Shown here: positions 53,566 to 63,559 of the stretch, in pieces
How positions within the stretch are numbered: the first letter of the stretch is position 1
Layout of the letters: the number at the start of each line of letters is the position of its first letter
NCBI RefSeq assembly: GCF_002367995.1
Contig: NZ_AP018207.1
Location: 3,223,083 to 3,287,082 of the forward strand
Direction of reading: 5' to 3'
Length of the DNA: 64,000 bases
Origin: Calothrix brevissima NIES-22
Lineage (GTDB): Bacteria > Cyanobacteriota > Cyanobacteriia > Cyanobacteriales > Nostocaceae
Position numbers and translations under genes: made by a program
The notes under the pieces: generated by a model
The model's input: only the letters and a program-made list of their open reading frames with translations
Database searches by the model: none
Told to the model about the DNA's origin: nothing

Positions 53566-54306
53566 ATGACACATCTGCAAGACAATAAACCTGAATCCCA
53601 GCGCCTGGAAGAGTTTTTCGGCAAACAATGGCAGATTTATCAGAAAGTGCTGAATAACAATTACATGGGACACCGAGAAATTTATCATGTACTACAAGAA
53701 TTTATTATTAACTACTTTCAAAACCCTTTTAAACTATTAGATTTAGGCTGTGGTGACGCCAGCTTCATCAGTCAGGCTTTATTAAATACTAAAATTGCCT
53801 TCTATTATGGTATAGATTTGTCTATACCAGCATTAGAAATAGCCAAAGAAAATTTGGCAAGAATTAACTGCGATAAAAATTTAATTTCTGGCGATTTCTC
53901 CCAATTAGATTCTATTTTGGATTCATCGCCAGAGCATAAATTTGATGCAATTTTCATGTCTTTTGCTCTCCACCATCAGCCTCTTGAACAAAAGTATTTT
54001 TTTATTGAAAAGTTTCACAAGCTGCTAAATTCAGGCGGTGTTTTTATTCTCATTGATGTTGTTCGCCCACATACAGAAGATAGAGATACTTACATTAGAC
54101 GTTATTTAGATATAGCAAAACAAGATTGGTTATTAGTGACTCCAGAAGAGTATTCTATGCTGGAAGAGCATATGTTATCCAGCGATTTTCCTGAAACACA
54201 ACAAACTTTACAAGAGATATCTCAAAAAATAGGTTTTATGAGATTTGAGTGCCTTTACTGCGATGCATTAAATACTACACAATTACTGTGCTTTTATAAA
54301 GGCTAA
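53566..54306 (+). CDS. SAM-dependent methyltransferase
   Basis: A class I methyltransferase of 246 residues: motif I is LLDLGCGDASFIS, then YYGIDLSIPALEIAKENL, DAIFMSFALHHQPLEQK and SGGVFILIDVVRP. Similar enzymes act on small molecules. ATG at 53566 (MTHLQDNKPE) is preferred to an upstream TTG at 53512. It follows the hydrolase by about 70 bases on the same strand, the last of this run. Confidence 0.82.
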   Translation: MTHLQDNKPESQRLEEFFGKQWQIYQKVLNNNYMGHREIYHVLQEFIINYFQNPFKLLDLGCGDASFISQALLNTKIAFYYGIDLSIPALEIAKENLARINCDKNLISGDFSQLDSILDSSPEHKFDAIFMSFALHHQPLEQKYFFIEKFHKLLNSGGVFILIDVVRPHTEDRDTYIRRYLDIAKQDWLLVTPEEYSMLEEHMLSSDFPETQQTLQEISQKIGFMRFECLYCDALNTTQLLCFYKG

Positions 54307-54508
54307 AAATCATCATATTCACCGAATAAAATCTGATATTTAATTAATATTTCCGCAATTTGCAGTCTACGGTAATTTAAATCAACAACGCTAATACCAG
54401 TTTGAAAAAATCATGCAACAGTAGGGGCATGGCATTGCCATGCCCTCTATAATATATTGATGTATCGCTCACGTTAATTGAGTTTTTGTACCTCTAGTAC
54501 CCAAATAA

Positions 54509-54541
54509 ACAAAAAGCTGCTGAGAATCTTTTCAGCAGCTT
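54509..54541 (-). terminator. Intrinsic terminator of ugd
   Basis: On the minus strand, arms AAGCTGCTGA and TCAGCAGCTT (10 bp, perfect; 54532-54541 and 54514-54523) surround an 8-base loop and are followed by TTTTTG. It starts 36 bases beyond the ugd stop codon. Confidence 0.7.
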
Positions 54542-54576
54542 AAGCATTATCAAGATTGTGAATTAAAAACTATTTT

Positions 54577-55968
54577 CTAGCGACCAATACCTACATATTG
54601 GAACCCAGCTCTAACCAGAGTTTCTGGATCAAGGTAGTTACGACCATCAATAATGACTGGATGGCTCATCAAAGTTGCCATTTTAGCGTAGTCTAAGGTG
54701 CTAAACTGTTGCCATTCAGTGACAAGTACCAAAGCATCGCAACCGTCAGCCAGTCTTTCAGCATCGGTTTCTACTAAAACACCAGAAATACCATGACGTA
54801 AACCAGTTTGGGAAACAATTGGGTCGTAAGCTTTAACTTTAGCGCCCAAGCGGTTGAGTTGTTCAATCAAGTTAAGTGCAGGCGCATCGCGTAAATCATC
54901 GGTATCAGGCTTAAAGGTTAGACCCAATAGACCTACTGTTTTACCTTTGAGGATTTTCAATACTTGTTGCAGTTTTTCTAAAGCAATCAGCCGTTGACGT
55001 TCGTTGACAGTAACAGCAGATTTCAATAGTTGAGCTTCATAACCATAGTCATCAGCAGTATGAATTAGCGCTGATACGTCTTTAGGGAAGCAGGAACCAC
55101 CCCAGCCAATACCAGCTTGTAAGAATTTATTACCGATGCGGGAGTCTAAACCAATACCTTTAGCAACTTGGGTAACATCAGCACCAACGCGATCGCAAAT
55201 GTTAGCAACTTCGTTAATAAAGCTAATTTTGGTTGCTAAGAAAGCATTAGCAGCATATTTAATCATTTCTGCCGAGCTGAGGTCTGTTGCCAAAACTGGT
55301 ACAGGTGGTAAAGACTTATCTTCAGCATACTGACGTTCGACAATCGGAGTATACAGTTCTTTCATTAAAGCGATCGCTTTTTGGCTGTTACCACCAAGAA
55401 CAATGCGATCGGGGTTAAAGGTATCGTAAACTGCAGAACCTTCCCGTAAAAACTCTGGATTGCTGACGACATCAAATTGATATGCAATCTCAGGTAGTCT
55501 TTCTTCTTCTGCAACCCCACCTGCGGGAACTAGGGTTTTTTGACGTTCAGCAATACCATCTAACACAATCATTCTTACCCAGTCACCAGAACCGATGGGT
55601 ACTGTGGATTTGTTAACAATTACCTTATAGCCGCCGTTGAGATGGTTCCCAATACCGCGTGCTACAGCTTCTACATAACGAGTATCGCTTTCACCTGTTG
55701 GTAATGGTGGTGTGCCTACAGCAATGAAGAGAATTTCGCCGTGAGCAACGCCAGCCGCCAAATCTGTGGTGAATTCAATTTTACCTGTTTGAATAGCACC
55801 TTGCATAATTTCCGAAAGTCCCGGTTCAAAAATCGGTGACTGTCCGGACTTCATCAACTTAACTTTCTCTTCGTTATTATCGACACAAATCACATCATGA
55901 CCGATATGAGCTAAACAAGCGCCTGTTACTAAACCAACGTAACCAGTACCAATGACGCAAACACGCAT
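54577..55968 (-). CDS. ugd: UDP-glucose 6-dehydrogenase
   Basis: This enzyme oxidises UDP-glucose to UDP-glucuronate with two NAD. The 463 residues show the Rossmann start VCVIGTGYVGLVTGACLAHI, the GTPPLPTGESD region, EFLREGSAV, the catalytic Cys in GWGGSCFPKD and the C-terminal domain KPDTDDLRDAP. It lies downstream of a UDP-glucuronate decarboxylase gene, so UDP-glucose is turned into UDP-xylose by the pair, feeding cell-surface glycans. Confidence 0.95.
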   Translation of the reverse strand: MRVCVIGTGYVGLVTGACLAHIGHDVICVDNNEEKVKLMKSGQSPIFEPGLSEIMQGAIQTGKIEFTTDLAAGVAHGEILFIAVGTPPLPTGESDTRYVEAVARGIGNHLNGGYKVIVNKSTVPIGSGDWVRMIVLDGIAERQKTLVPAGGVAEEERLPEIAYQFDVVSNPEFLREGSAVYDTFNPDRIVLGGNSQKAIALMKELYTPIVERQYAEDKSLPPVPVLATDLSSAEMIKYAANAFLATKISFINEVANICDRVGADVTQVAKGIGLDSRIGNKFLQAGIGWGGSCFPKDVSALIHTADDYGYEAQLLKSAVTVNERQRLIALEKLQQVLKILKGKTVGLLGLTFKPDTDDLRDAPALNLIEQLNRLGAKVKAYDPIVSQTGLRHGISGVLVETDAERLADGCDALVLVTEWQQFSTLDYAKMATLMSHPVIIDGRNYLDPETLVRAGFQYVGIGR

Positions 55969-56113
55969 TCTCTTTAACTCCTTGTTTGTTCTATTTATTC
56001 TGTAAATGGAAAACTTTTAACACTTTGCTTACGTATCTGGCAGAAATCTGATATTAGAAGGTAAGAATTTCACTTATAGCCTACGTAAGCAAGCGAGTAA
56101 TACTGCAAACAAA

Positions 56114-57064
56114 TCAGTGGACTAACTGCTTGTTATCCGTTTTAATCCGATTGCGGAAATCTTCGATTGTGAGTTTTAACCCTTGTTGTAGGGGAACGGT
56201 AGGTTCCCAATTTAACAACGTTTTAGCCTTGGTAATATCTGGACGACGGCGACGCGGATCGTCAGAAGGTAATGGTTCAAACTGAATTTCCGCATCTGGA
56301 TTAATCTGGTTTTGTACAGCCTGTGCCAATTCTAAAATGGTGTATTCATCAGGATTTCCCAGATTTACCGGCCCGACATAGTCGCTATTCATCAGCCGGA
56401 TAAAGCCTTCTACTAAGTCAGAGACGTAGCAGAAACTACGAGTTTGGGAACCATCACCATAAACTGTTAATGGCTTACCCCGTAGTGCTTGAACAATAAA
56501 GTTACTTACTACCCGACCATCGTTTTCTAACATCCGAGGGCCGTAGGTATTGAAAATACGCACAACGCGAATATCAACTTTATTTTGCCTGTAATAGTCA
56601 AAAGCTAAAGTCTCTGCAATACGTTTACCTTCGTCGTAGCAGGAACGCAACCCAATGGGATTGACATTACCTCTATACTCTTCAGTTTGGGGATGAACTT
56701 CTGGATCGCCGTAAACTTCACTGGTTGAAGCTAAGAAAAATCTTGCTTTTACACGCTTTGCTAAACCTAACATGTTGAGCGTACCCATCACATTAGTTTT
56801 AACTGTTTTTACGGGATTGTACTGATAATGTACTGGAGAAGCAGGACAAGCCAAATGATAAATTTGATCGACTTCTAACCTAATGGGTTCGGTGATATCG
56901 TGGCGGATGAGTTCAAAGTATGGATTATCCAACCATTTAAGTATGTTTTGCTTGTTACCCGTGTAGAAGTTATCCAAGCAAATGATTTCATGCCCATCGC
57001 TTATTAGTCTGTCAATGAGATGAGAACCAATAAACCCGGCACCGCCCGTCACTAGAATTCTCAT
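56114..57064 (-). CDS. UDP-glucuronate decarboxylase (UDP-xylose synthase), SDR family
   Basis: An extended-SDR sugar nucleotide enzyme of 316 residues: [15 protein letters not shown] (NAD-binding), [27 protein letters not shown] with the Tyr and Lys of the YxxxK site, and [15 protein letters not shown]. These fit UXS/ArnA-type decarboxylases rather than dTDP-glucose dehydratases. The gene is immediately upstream of ugd on the same strand (145 bases), a logical two-step pathway from UDP-glucose to UDP-xylose. Confidence 0.87.
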   Translation of the reverse strand: MRILVTGGAGFIGSHLIDRLISDGHEIICLDNFYTGNKQNILKWLDNPYFELIRHDITEPIRLEVDQIYHLACPASPVHYQYNPVKTVKTNVMGTLNMLGLAKRVKARFFLASTSEVYGDPEVHPQTEEYRGNVNPIGLRSCYDEGKRIAETLAFDYYRQNKVDIRVVRIFNTYGPRMLENDGRVVSNFIVQALRGKPLTVYGDGSQTRSFCYVSDLVEGFIRLMNSDYVGPVNLGNPDEYTILELAQAVQNQINPDAEIQFEPLPSDDPRRRRPDITKAKTLLNWEPTVPLQQGLKLTIEDFRNRIKTDNKQLVH

Positions 57065-57423
57065 AGTTCCCCAGTTAATTACATATACTGTCAGTAGCTC
57101 TTGTGCGTATTTTTTTGATTACCTAATTCAGGTACAAAATACTCCCAAAGATTACGGTTATTTAAACATATGTTGTTAAATTTACCAAATTTTCTGTGGG
57201 TATATTTTTCAACCATGTCTTACTTTTATCTATTAGCAAAATAACAAACATCCGTTGAACTTTGTAGCTGAAGATTCTAGAATTCATCAAATCTTCACTT
57301 ATATTAAGTATATTTGCAATGAAATAGCTAAATTCGTATATAGACATAAAAAAATCTGTTTAGTAATATACATAACAATCTCAGAATGGGAAAATAGCCA
57401 ATATATATTTAAAGTCAAATATT
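57065..57423. other. A/T-rich spacer between the UXS and antiporter genes
   Basis: About 360 A/T-rich bases. A 61-codon minus-strand frame (57162-57347) has no recognisable features and is rejected. The promoter of the UXS-ugd pair should lie near 57065-57150 on the minus strand; I do not see a clear -10/-35 pair. Confidence 0.5.
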
Positions 57424-59559
57424 TTACATTGTAGATGTTTTACTGGGAACGCCTGTGGCTAATGTTACTGTTGGCTGACGTTGTGGCTCTCCTAACATCA
57501 CAATAGAACAAGTTAGTTGTCTGGCTAATTGAGTAGTAACATCACTAATAGCTAAACCACCAGGACTAGTATGATTGCGTATAAAAGGCAACACAACTAA
57601 ATCGTATAATCTTGCTGCTTGTAAAATAGCTTGAGCGACATTTTCATGGGCAATAATTTGAATTTCTGGCGGATTGGCAAAAGCTAATTTAGATACTAAT
57701 AGTGAAAGATGCGATCGCTTGGCCGCAATTTTGCTAGAACTAGTGCGACGTTCGCATACATTTAATACTGTTACTTGAGCTTGATTGCAGTCTGCTAACA
57801 TTTGGGCAAAATGCACGGGCTGTAATGTTGGTGCCATTAAATTTTCAATCGGCACTAATATCCGTTGAATTTTCCTGGGAGAGTCAACTAAACGAGTCAC
57901 CGCTACCGGACAGTGGGAGGCCCAAAGAACGTTATCAATTACGTTACCAAACAAACGCGCCCGGAAACCAGTACGTTTACCCCAACCCATGACAATCAAA
58001 CTAGCTTTTTGTTCCCGAGATGCTCTGCTGATTCCTTGAGCAAAGGCATCATCGATGCGTAGCAAGGGTTCTGCGGTGACACCTAAGACGCGGCTTTGGG
58101 CTGTAGCTTTTGCTAGTAACCGCTCGCTGCGCTGTAACGAGGCTTCTAACTGTGGTGCATCCATGTTAGCGGCCGCAGTTGCGATCGCTAACGGTACAAC
58201 TCTGCCATTAGTTTGGCGTGCTAATAATGTTGCTAGTTCAATTAAATATTGCTGAGTTTGCGGATTATAAATCGGTACTACGATAGTGAAAGCATTTTTA
58301 TTGTCTGGGATTTTTGGCTCAGGCTGATTTGTTGGTGCTGGTTCTGGAGGTGGAGATAAAGCCAACCCTCCAGCTACCCGACTGGTAACTAACGGGCCAA
58401 GTGTTGATGTCACAAGCATAACAACCACAACGCTATTGAATACTACAGGCTGGAATAACCCGATTTCGTATCCCACTAACGTTGCTGCTAATGTTATACC
58501 CACTTGCGGCACTGTGAGCGACCACATGGTTAACATTTCCTGCCAGGAATAGTTGTACAACAATTTTGTTAACCATGCGGCGATGAATTTGCTAGCAATT
58601 ACACCCAACACCAACAGCAGCATCAATTGCAAATTGATACTTTTGCTAGTCAAGGTGGTGAAATCCATCAATGAACCCAGATGTACAAAGAAAATGGGAA
58701 TGAAGAGTACGCTACCCACAAACAGTACTTTTTCTTTGACTGGCCCTTCACCGACAACTTCATTCACTGCTAAACCCGCTAAAAAGGCTCCAATAATTTT
58801 TTCGACCCCAATCAACTGAGCGCCCACAGCTGCTAGAAAAATTGTCAGGAGCACAAATAAAAACTGGTTACCTTCTTCGCCGCCAGAACGCCGGAAAAAT
58901 TCTTTTCCTATCCAGTCAAAACCAGCTAAAACCACGACTGCATAAATAGTTAACCAACCAATCAAAGTCAGCAGTTTGGGGAAGCTAAATCCGCCTACAT
59001 TATTGACAGCTACACATACAGTTAAGATTAACAGCGCACCAATATCGGTAAAAACCTTAGCTCCAATGCTGATACTGACAGACTCATTGTTTACCACTCC
59101 CAAGCGATCGAGAACGGGATATGCCAATAAAGTATGAGAAGCGAACAAAGAGCCAATTAAGATAGATGCGATCCAATTCAAGCCAAAAAGATGCCCTAAT
59201 AGACTGAGGATGGCTAAGGGCAACATAAAAGTGAAGCAACTAAACCCTAGCGAATGATTTTTTTGGCGTTGGAATTGTTCTAAGTCAACTTCCAGCCCAG
59301 CGACGAATATCAGATAAACTAACCCAATATCTGCTAGCAGCTTCATAATTTCTGATTCTGTCTGGAATAAATTCCAACCAGCAGGCCCGAGTACTACCCC
59401 AGAAAAAACCAAACCTACTAATCCTGGTAGTCGGAGGCGCTCAAATAGAATTGGCACTACTAAAATAACTACCAGCAAAATAGCGAAGGGAACAATGGGT
59501 TCCTGACCCAGTAATTGAGAGGTTGGTTCTATTGTCAGAACTTGGGAAATGAGTTCCAT
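57424..59559 (-). CDS. CPA2-family cation:proton antiporter with C-terminal universal stress domains
   Basis: A 711-residue protein: 12 or so membrane helices (about 20-400) with the CPA2 core segments VYLIFVAGLEVDLEQFQR and GAFLAGLAVNEVVGEG, then two USP-like domains (about 430-570 and 580-700; LIVMGWGKRTGFRARLFG and IQRILVPIENLM). Such proteins exchange Na+ or K+ for H+ across the plasma or thylakoid membrane. The USP tail may sense ATP or nucleotides. It is monocistronic as far as can be seen. Confidence 0.87.
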   Translation of the reverse strand: MELISQVLTIEPTSQLLGQEPIVPFAILLVVILVVPILFERLRLPGLVGLVFSGVVLGPAGWNLFQTESEIMKLLADIGLVYLIFVAGLEVDLEQFQRQKNHSLGFSCFTFMLPLAILSLLGHLFGLNWIASILIGSLFASHTLLAYPVLDRLGVVNNESVSISIGAKVFTDIGALLILTVCVAVNNVGGFSFPKLLTLIGWLTIYAVVVLAGFDWIGKEFFRRSGGEEGNQFLFVLLTIFLAAVGAQLIGVEKIIGAFLAGLAVNEVVGEGPVKEKVLFVGSVLFIPIFFVHLGSLMDFTTLTSKSINLQLMLLLVLGVIASKFIAAWLTKLLYNYSWQEMLTMWSLTVPQVGITLAATLVGYEIGLFQPVVFNSVVVVMLVTSTLGPLVTSRVAGGLALSPPPEPAPTNQPEPKIPDNKNAFTIVVPIYNPQTQQYLIELATLLARQTNGRVVPLAIATAAANMDAPQLEASLQRSERLLAKATAQSRVLGVTAEPLLRIDDAFAQGISRASREQKASLIVMGWGKRTGFRARLFGNVIDNVLWASHCPVAVTRLVDSPRKIQRILVPIENLMAPTLQPVHFAQMLADCNQAQVTVLNVCERRTSSSKIAAKRSHLSLLVSKLAFANPPEIQIIAHENVAQAILQAARLYDLVVLPFIRNHTSPGGLAISDVTTQLARQLTCSIVMLGEPQRQPTVTLATGVPSKTSTM

Positions 59560-59707
59560 AGGTAGAACTTGAAAGGGCGATAGTGAAGCTGCGATCGCCT
59601 TAAAGGCAATCGCCCGATCAATATAACTGTAAACACCACCTAGAGTAAAACTTAAAAAAATTTAATTTACTGACAATCGCCAGATTAGATAGTGGTCTAA
59701 ATACTAC

Positions 59708-60361
59708 TTATGGGTGAACCTGACGCAAAATGAACCGTAAGCGATCGTAGTCATCTTTTAACAACAAGCTTAAGGTACGTCCAGCTTTGATTAACCATTG
59801 GCGATCGGCTTTGCGTAACTGATAAACTGCCCGCATCGCCGCCGCAGTTAATGATTCTACTGGTGCGCCTTGCACAGTCAAGAGTGTCTGCAAAAAATCC
59901 AATTCTTCCGTAAATTTAACGATTGTTTCTGCTTCACAGCGATACACTGCTTGATGAATTTGTGGCGGGCGAGGAGGTAAATATTGATACGCTTTACTAA
60001 AACCTGGGGTAGCAGATGGTGGTGCAAAGCCAACGATCGCGGCGCGAAATTCAGTTTTCAACATGGCAAATATTTGGGGTTGTTCTTCCCGCAAATCTTG
60101 CAAAGATAAACCCAAAGCTACTGCCCGGTGTACGGAATCTATGGGCATAGTTGTGGCATAATATACCACTGCATAAATTTGATTACCCGATTCTTCATCC
60201 GTTGAACAAACCCAGCTACCAAAGGGAGGCATTGGGGGAAAACTTAAGTCTTCCGGTTCCAAACACTGAGCCAGAAACTCTGTAGTATTGGTTTCGATCA
60301 CCTCAGCAATATGATGAGGATGGCGATCGCCTGTAGCAAACTGTGGTAAAGGAAGGCGCAT
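59708..60361 (-). CDS. HAS-barrel domain protein
   Basis: A 217-residue soluble protein with an N-terminal HerA/ATP-synthase-type (HAS) beta barrel (about 1-110: HIAEVIETNTTEFLAQCLEP, PFGSWVCSTDEESGNQIYAVVYY) and a helical C-terminal part (VKFTEELDFLQTLLT, LKDDYDRLRFILRQVHP). The HAS barrel usually caps a hexameric ATPase such as HerA, but no ATPase domain is attached here. Cyanobacteria carry this as a conserved stand-alone protein of unknown role. It lies downstream of ndhS on the same strand with 82 bases between. Confidence 0.7.
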   Translation of the reverse strand: MRLPLPQFATGDRHPHHIAEVIETNTTEFLAQCLEPEDLSFPPMPPFGSWVCSTDEESGNQIYAVVYYATTMPIDSVHRAVALGLSLQDLREEQPQIFAMLKTEFRAAIVGFAPPSATPGFSKAYQYLPPRPPQIHQAVYRCEAETIVKFTEELDFLQTLLTVQGAPVESLTAAAMRAVYQLRKADRQWLIKAGRTLSLLLKDDYDRLRFILRQVHP

Positions 60362-60443
60362 AGTAGTGTTTTATCAATGTCAATCAGTCATTAGTCATTA
60401 GTCATTTGTCCTTGGGCAAAGACTGATGACTAATGACTACTAA

Positions 60444-60638
60444 TTATTTACCTTTCTTCTTGGCTGTGGTTTCGACAGTTTCCAATTCACTCAAGCGAAA
60501 AGTAACTAATTTATCCCAGTTTCCCCCCTCAAATAATACGGCTACCTTGCCATCGCTTACCCGTTGTACGAGTCCTTCATAGCGATAGTAAGTATCTGCG
60601 GGATTTTTGATGCGAACAGTTGCTCCAGGCAGGATCAT
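60444..60638 (-). CDS. ndhS: NAD(P)H-quinone oxidoreductase subunit S
   Basis: A 64-residue SH3-like subunit of the cyanobacterial NDH-1 complex that helps bind ferredoxin, the electron donor. [34 protein letters not shown] and [13 protein letters not shown] match NdhS; the Lys-rich tail is usual. ATG at 60638 is well placed. It lies between rodA and the HAS-barrel gene on the minus strand. Confidence 0.9.
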   Translation of the reverse strand: MILPGATVRIKNPADTYYRYEGLVQRVSDGKVAVLFEGGNWDKLVTFRLSELETVETTAKKKGK

Positions 60639-60791
60639 GATTTTTATCCTCGCTTAATTTCCTGTTATATAGCTTAATACTTGTCGGTAGGCATTGGGCA
60701 TTGGGCATTGTCAGGGAATTGTACAGACAAGGGTTCATCGCGTCTCTAACAACTAACAACTAACAACTGACAACTGACAACTGACCATTGA

Positions 60792-62105
60792 CTAATAATA
60801 TTTCTGCCGTTGGCGAAAGTTAGCTACCGATTCTACTATTCCTAAAGCAATGAAGTTAGTTAGCATTGCAGAACGCCCGTAACTCATCCAAGGTAAGGGA
60901 ATGCCGGCTACAGGGGCTAAACCTACTGTCATGCCAATATTAACGATGAGCTGAAAGACAATCATCGATAAAACGCCCATAGCTAACAAAGAGCCAAAAT
61001 TATCTTTAGCAGTTTGAGCTACATGCAGTAAACGGAAGCAAATTAAGCAAAATACAAATAGTACGGCTAAACAGCCAATAAAACCGAATTCTTCCCCAAC
61101 TGCGGAGAAAATAAAGTCTGTATGTTGTTCGGGGACAAAGTTAAGTTGAGTCATCGGCCCTTTAAACAAACCCCAGCCCCACATTTCACCAGCACCAATA
61201 GCAATCCGAGATTGAATCAAATGGTAACCTGCACCCAAAGGATCGTGTTCTGGGTTCATAAAGACGCTGAGTCTATTTTTCTGATAGTCGTGCAAGACAT
61301 GGTTCCAGGCAAATATACCTAATTCACCGCCCAGCATATTTAGACTCAATGCACCTATGGCTCCTAGCCCAAATTTTCGCCAAGGCAGAGTTTGCCAACC
61401 GACAATACCCATTGCGCCTGCCCAAAATAATCCTAATGGGCTTAAGGATATTTCATTAAACAAAGTTATCGGTTCTGGTAATGGCCAAGAGATCCCAAAT
61501 AAAATAGCGGCAACTATGGGAGAAATTAGTAGTATTATCCAGCCTGGATTAGCATTAGCCCAGTACAGCATACCGATGACGATCGCTCCAAATACTAATG
61601 ATGTTGCCAAGTCTGGTTGCAAAAATACTAATCCCCAAGGCACAGCAGTAATTGCTAAGGCGCGAAAAAAACTCTCGATGCTGGAAGCCGTGCGTTTGTG
61701 TAGTAGCGCTGCAAGGGTAATAATTATACCTACCTTGGCAAACTCCGAGGGTTGGACGTTAAAACCTGCAATACTAATCCACCTCTGTGCCCCTTTAGCA
61801 GCAGTACCGGCAACCATCACGGCAATGAGGCTAAAGTTGGTTAATCCGTAGGTTACCCAATGCCACTGTAGCAAATTTTCGTAACGTAGACGAGCGAGCA
61901 ATAAGGCGATCGCTGTACCAATACCAGCTACCAGCCAGTGCCACCACCAGTCAGTGACAGGCTGCTTTAATTCCGTACTGAGAATCATCACGCCGCCAAA
62001 GATACTAACAGCTATCGGCAAACAAAATAATAACCAATCTACCTGCTGCCAAGGTTTAACCCAATATTTCCAGCGAATTTTGGGGAGTGCACTTTTTAAT
62101 AACAT
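60792..62105 (-). CDS. rodA: Rod shape-determining peptidoglycan glycosyltransferase RodA
   Basis: A SEDS-family lipid II polymerase with about ten membrane helices (437 residues). Characteristic: KGAQRWISIAGFNVQPSEFAK with the catalytic-loop region, VFLQPDLATSLVFGAI, VPEQHTDFIFSAVGEEFGF and the late LPWMSYGRSAML. This is RodA rather than FtsW by its N-terminus and the loop sizes. It works with a class B penicillin-binding protein in lateral wall growth. It is directly downstream of mrp on the same strand with 101 bases between. Confidence 0.92.
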   Translation of the reverse strand: MLLKSALPKIRWKYWVKPWQQVDWLLFCLPIAVSIFGGVMILSTELKQPVTDWWWHWLVAGIGTAIALLLARLRYENLLQWHWVTYGLTNFSLIAVMVAGTAAKGAQRWISIAGFNVQPSEFAKVGIIITLAALLHKRTASSIESFFRALAITAVPWGLVFLQPDLATSLVFGAIVIGMLYWANANPGWIILLISPIVAAILFGISWPLPEPITLFNEISLSPLGLFWAGAMGIVGWQTLPWRKFGLGAIGALSLNMLGGELGIFAWNHVLHDYQKNRLSVFMNPEHDPLGAGYHLIQSRIAIGAGEMWGWGLFKGPMTQLNFVPEQHTDFIFSAVGEEFGFIGCLAVLFVFCLICFRLLHVAQTAKDNFGSLLAMGVLSMIVFQLIVNIGMTVGLAPVAGIPLPWMSYGRSAMLTNFIALGIVESVANFRQRQKYY

Positions 62106-62206
62106 TGTGTGAGTTGAGACTTTAATTGGTAAATTTTAAATTTACTATCTATCTAAAATCTGTATTCCCAGGCTATGGCCCAGGAACCAGATAGAATTGA
62201 ACTTTC

Positions 62207-63277
62207 TTATGTCAAAGCGGCAACTGATACTTTACCAGCAATAGACAATGCGATCGCACTTAGGGCTTTGGCGGACGCTGAATCTGGTTCCGCGACAACT
62301 ACGGGTACACCATTATCACCACCTACTCTGGTAGAAATCTCTAGGGGGATGCGTCCTAACAACGGCACTCCTAGTTCTGATGCTGTCTTTTCACCGCCAC
62401 CAGAACCAAAGATGTCATATTGTTTATCTGGCATATCTGGGGGGATAAAATAGCTCATATTTTCAACTATTCCCAATACAGGCACGTTCATCTGTTGGAA
62501 CATCCGCAAGCCCTTGCGGGAATCTAGCAGAGATACAGTTTGCGGTGTAGTGACGATTACTGCTCCAGCCATCGGTACGGCTTGTGCTAAAGTTAACTGG
62601 GCATCGCCGGTTCCGGGAGGCATATCGACAATTAAGTAGTCTAATTCTCCCCACTCAACTTGATAGAGAAATTGGCGAATCACACCATTTAACATTGGCC
62701 CCCGCCAAATCACTGGCTGATCTCGGTCAATTAAAAAGCCCATTGAAACCAATTTCACGCCGTGATTAAATGCAGGTTCGAGGATTTCCCCTTTTTCCCC
62801 TGGGCGGACTGTAATTTGGGCATCGCTGAGTCCCAGCATGGTGGGATCGTTGGGGCCGTAGATATCGGCATCCAGTAAACCTACTTTAGCGCCTGTCTGT
62901 GCTAAAGCTACGGCGACGTTTACGGCTACGGTACTCTTACCTACACCGCCTTTACCACTGGAAACAGCAATGATATTTTTGACGCCAGCAATGCCAGTGC
63001 GATCGGGTAAACTTTTTTGTTGTGGTGTTTCGGCTGTAACTTCAATGCTGACATCTGTAACGCCTGGGAGCTTGTTCACCGCTTTTTTACAGTCTTCAAC
63101 GATAAACTCTCTCAAAGGACAGGCGGGTGTGGTTAACACTAATGTGAAACTAACCTTGCCAGCATCAATTTTGACATTGCGAATCATATTCAGTTCTACC
63201 AGACTTTTTTGCAGTTCTGGATCTTGTACTGGTCGCAACACTTCTAGAACCGAGCGGGAATCAAGGACATCGTACAT
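62207..63277 (-). CDS. Mrp/NBP35 family ATPase (Fe-S cluster carrier type)
   Basis: A 356-residue protein with an N-terminal MIP18/DUF59 domain (about 1-90: ILVELNMIRNVKID-type, TTPACPLREFIVEDC) and a P-loop NTPase domain with the deviant Walker A GKGGVGKST, LLDADIYGPNDPTMLG and IVDMPPGTGDAQLTL. Mrp/ApbC proteins carry Fe-S clusters to targets. At the place where ApbC/Nbp35 have the cluster-binding C-x2-C, this protein reads SYFIPPDMPDKQYD, without cysteines; see findings. It is upstream of rodA. Confidence 0.92.
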   Translation of the reverse strand: MYDVLDSRSVLEVLRPVQDPELQKSLVELNMIRNVKIDAGKVSFTLVLTTPACPLREFIVEDCKKAVNKLPGVTDVSIEVTAETPQQKSLPDRTGIAGVKNIIAVSSGKGGVGKSTVAVNVAVALAQTGAKVGLLDADIYGPNDPTMLGLSDAQITVRPGEKGEILEPAFNHGVKLVSMGFLIDRDQPVIWRGPMLNGVIRQFLYQVEWGELDYLIVDMPPGTGDAQLTLAQAVPMAGAVIVTTPQTVSLLDSRKGLRMFQQMNVPVLGIVENMSYFIPPDMPDKQYDIFGSGGGEKTASELGVPLLGRIPLEISTRVGGDNGVPVVVAEPDSASAKALSAIALSIAGKVSVAALT

Positions 63278-63429
63278 AAAAATTCAAATTTTTAATTTCA
63301 AAAAGAAGAATGCTTTTGTGGCAAGTAACTTAACTACTAATCTGGATATCCTATTGTGCCGCGATCGCTGTAACAAAACTTAAAAAAAGTACATAATAAA
63401 TTGATGGTAAATATTTGATTTACTAATAG

Positions 63430-63555
63430 ATTTGTCAATGGTCAATAGTCAATTGTCATTGGTCAGTTGTCAGTTGTCAGTTGTCAGTTGTCAGTTGTAA
63501 AAAGGTACTGACAGTCAACAGTCAACAGTCAACAGTCATCAGTCATCAGTCTGTG
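63430..63555. repeat. Tandem TCAGTTG and CAACAGT heptamers
   Basis: Units of CAATAGT/CATTGGT, then TCAGTTG (about 63464-63498), then CAACAGT and CATCAGT fill this stretch between mrp and the SRPBCC gene. It is another short tandem repeat array of the same general type. Confidence 0.75.
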
Positions 63556-63559
63556 AATT

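Noticed and set aside
57162-57347. 61-codon frame upstream of the UXS gene
   Set aside because: Low-complexity A/T-rich sequence with no start signal or homology visible.
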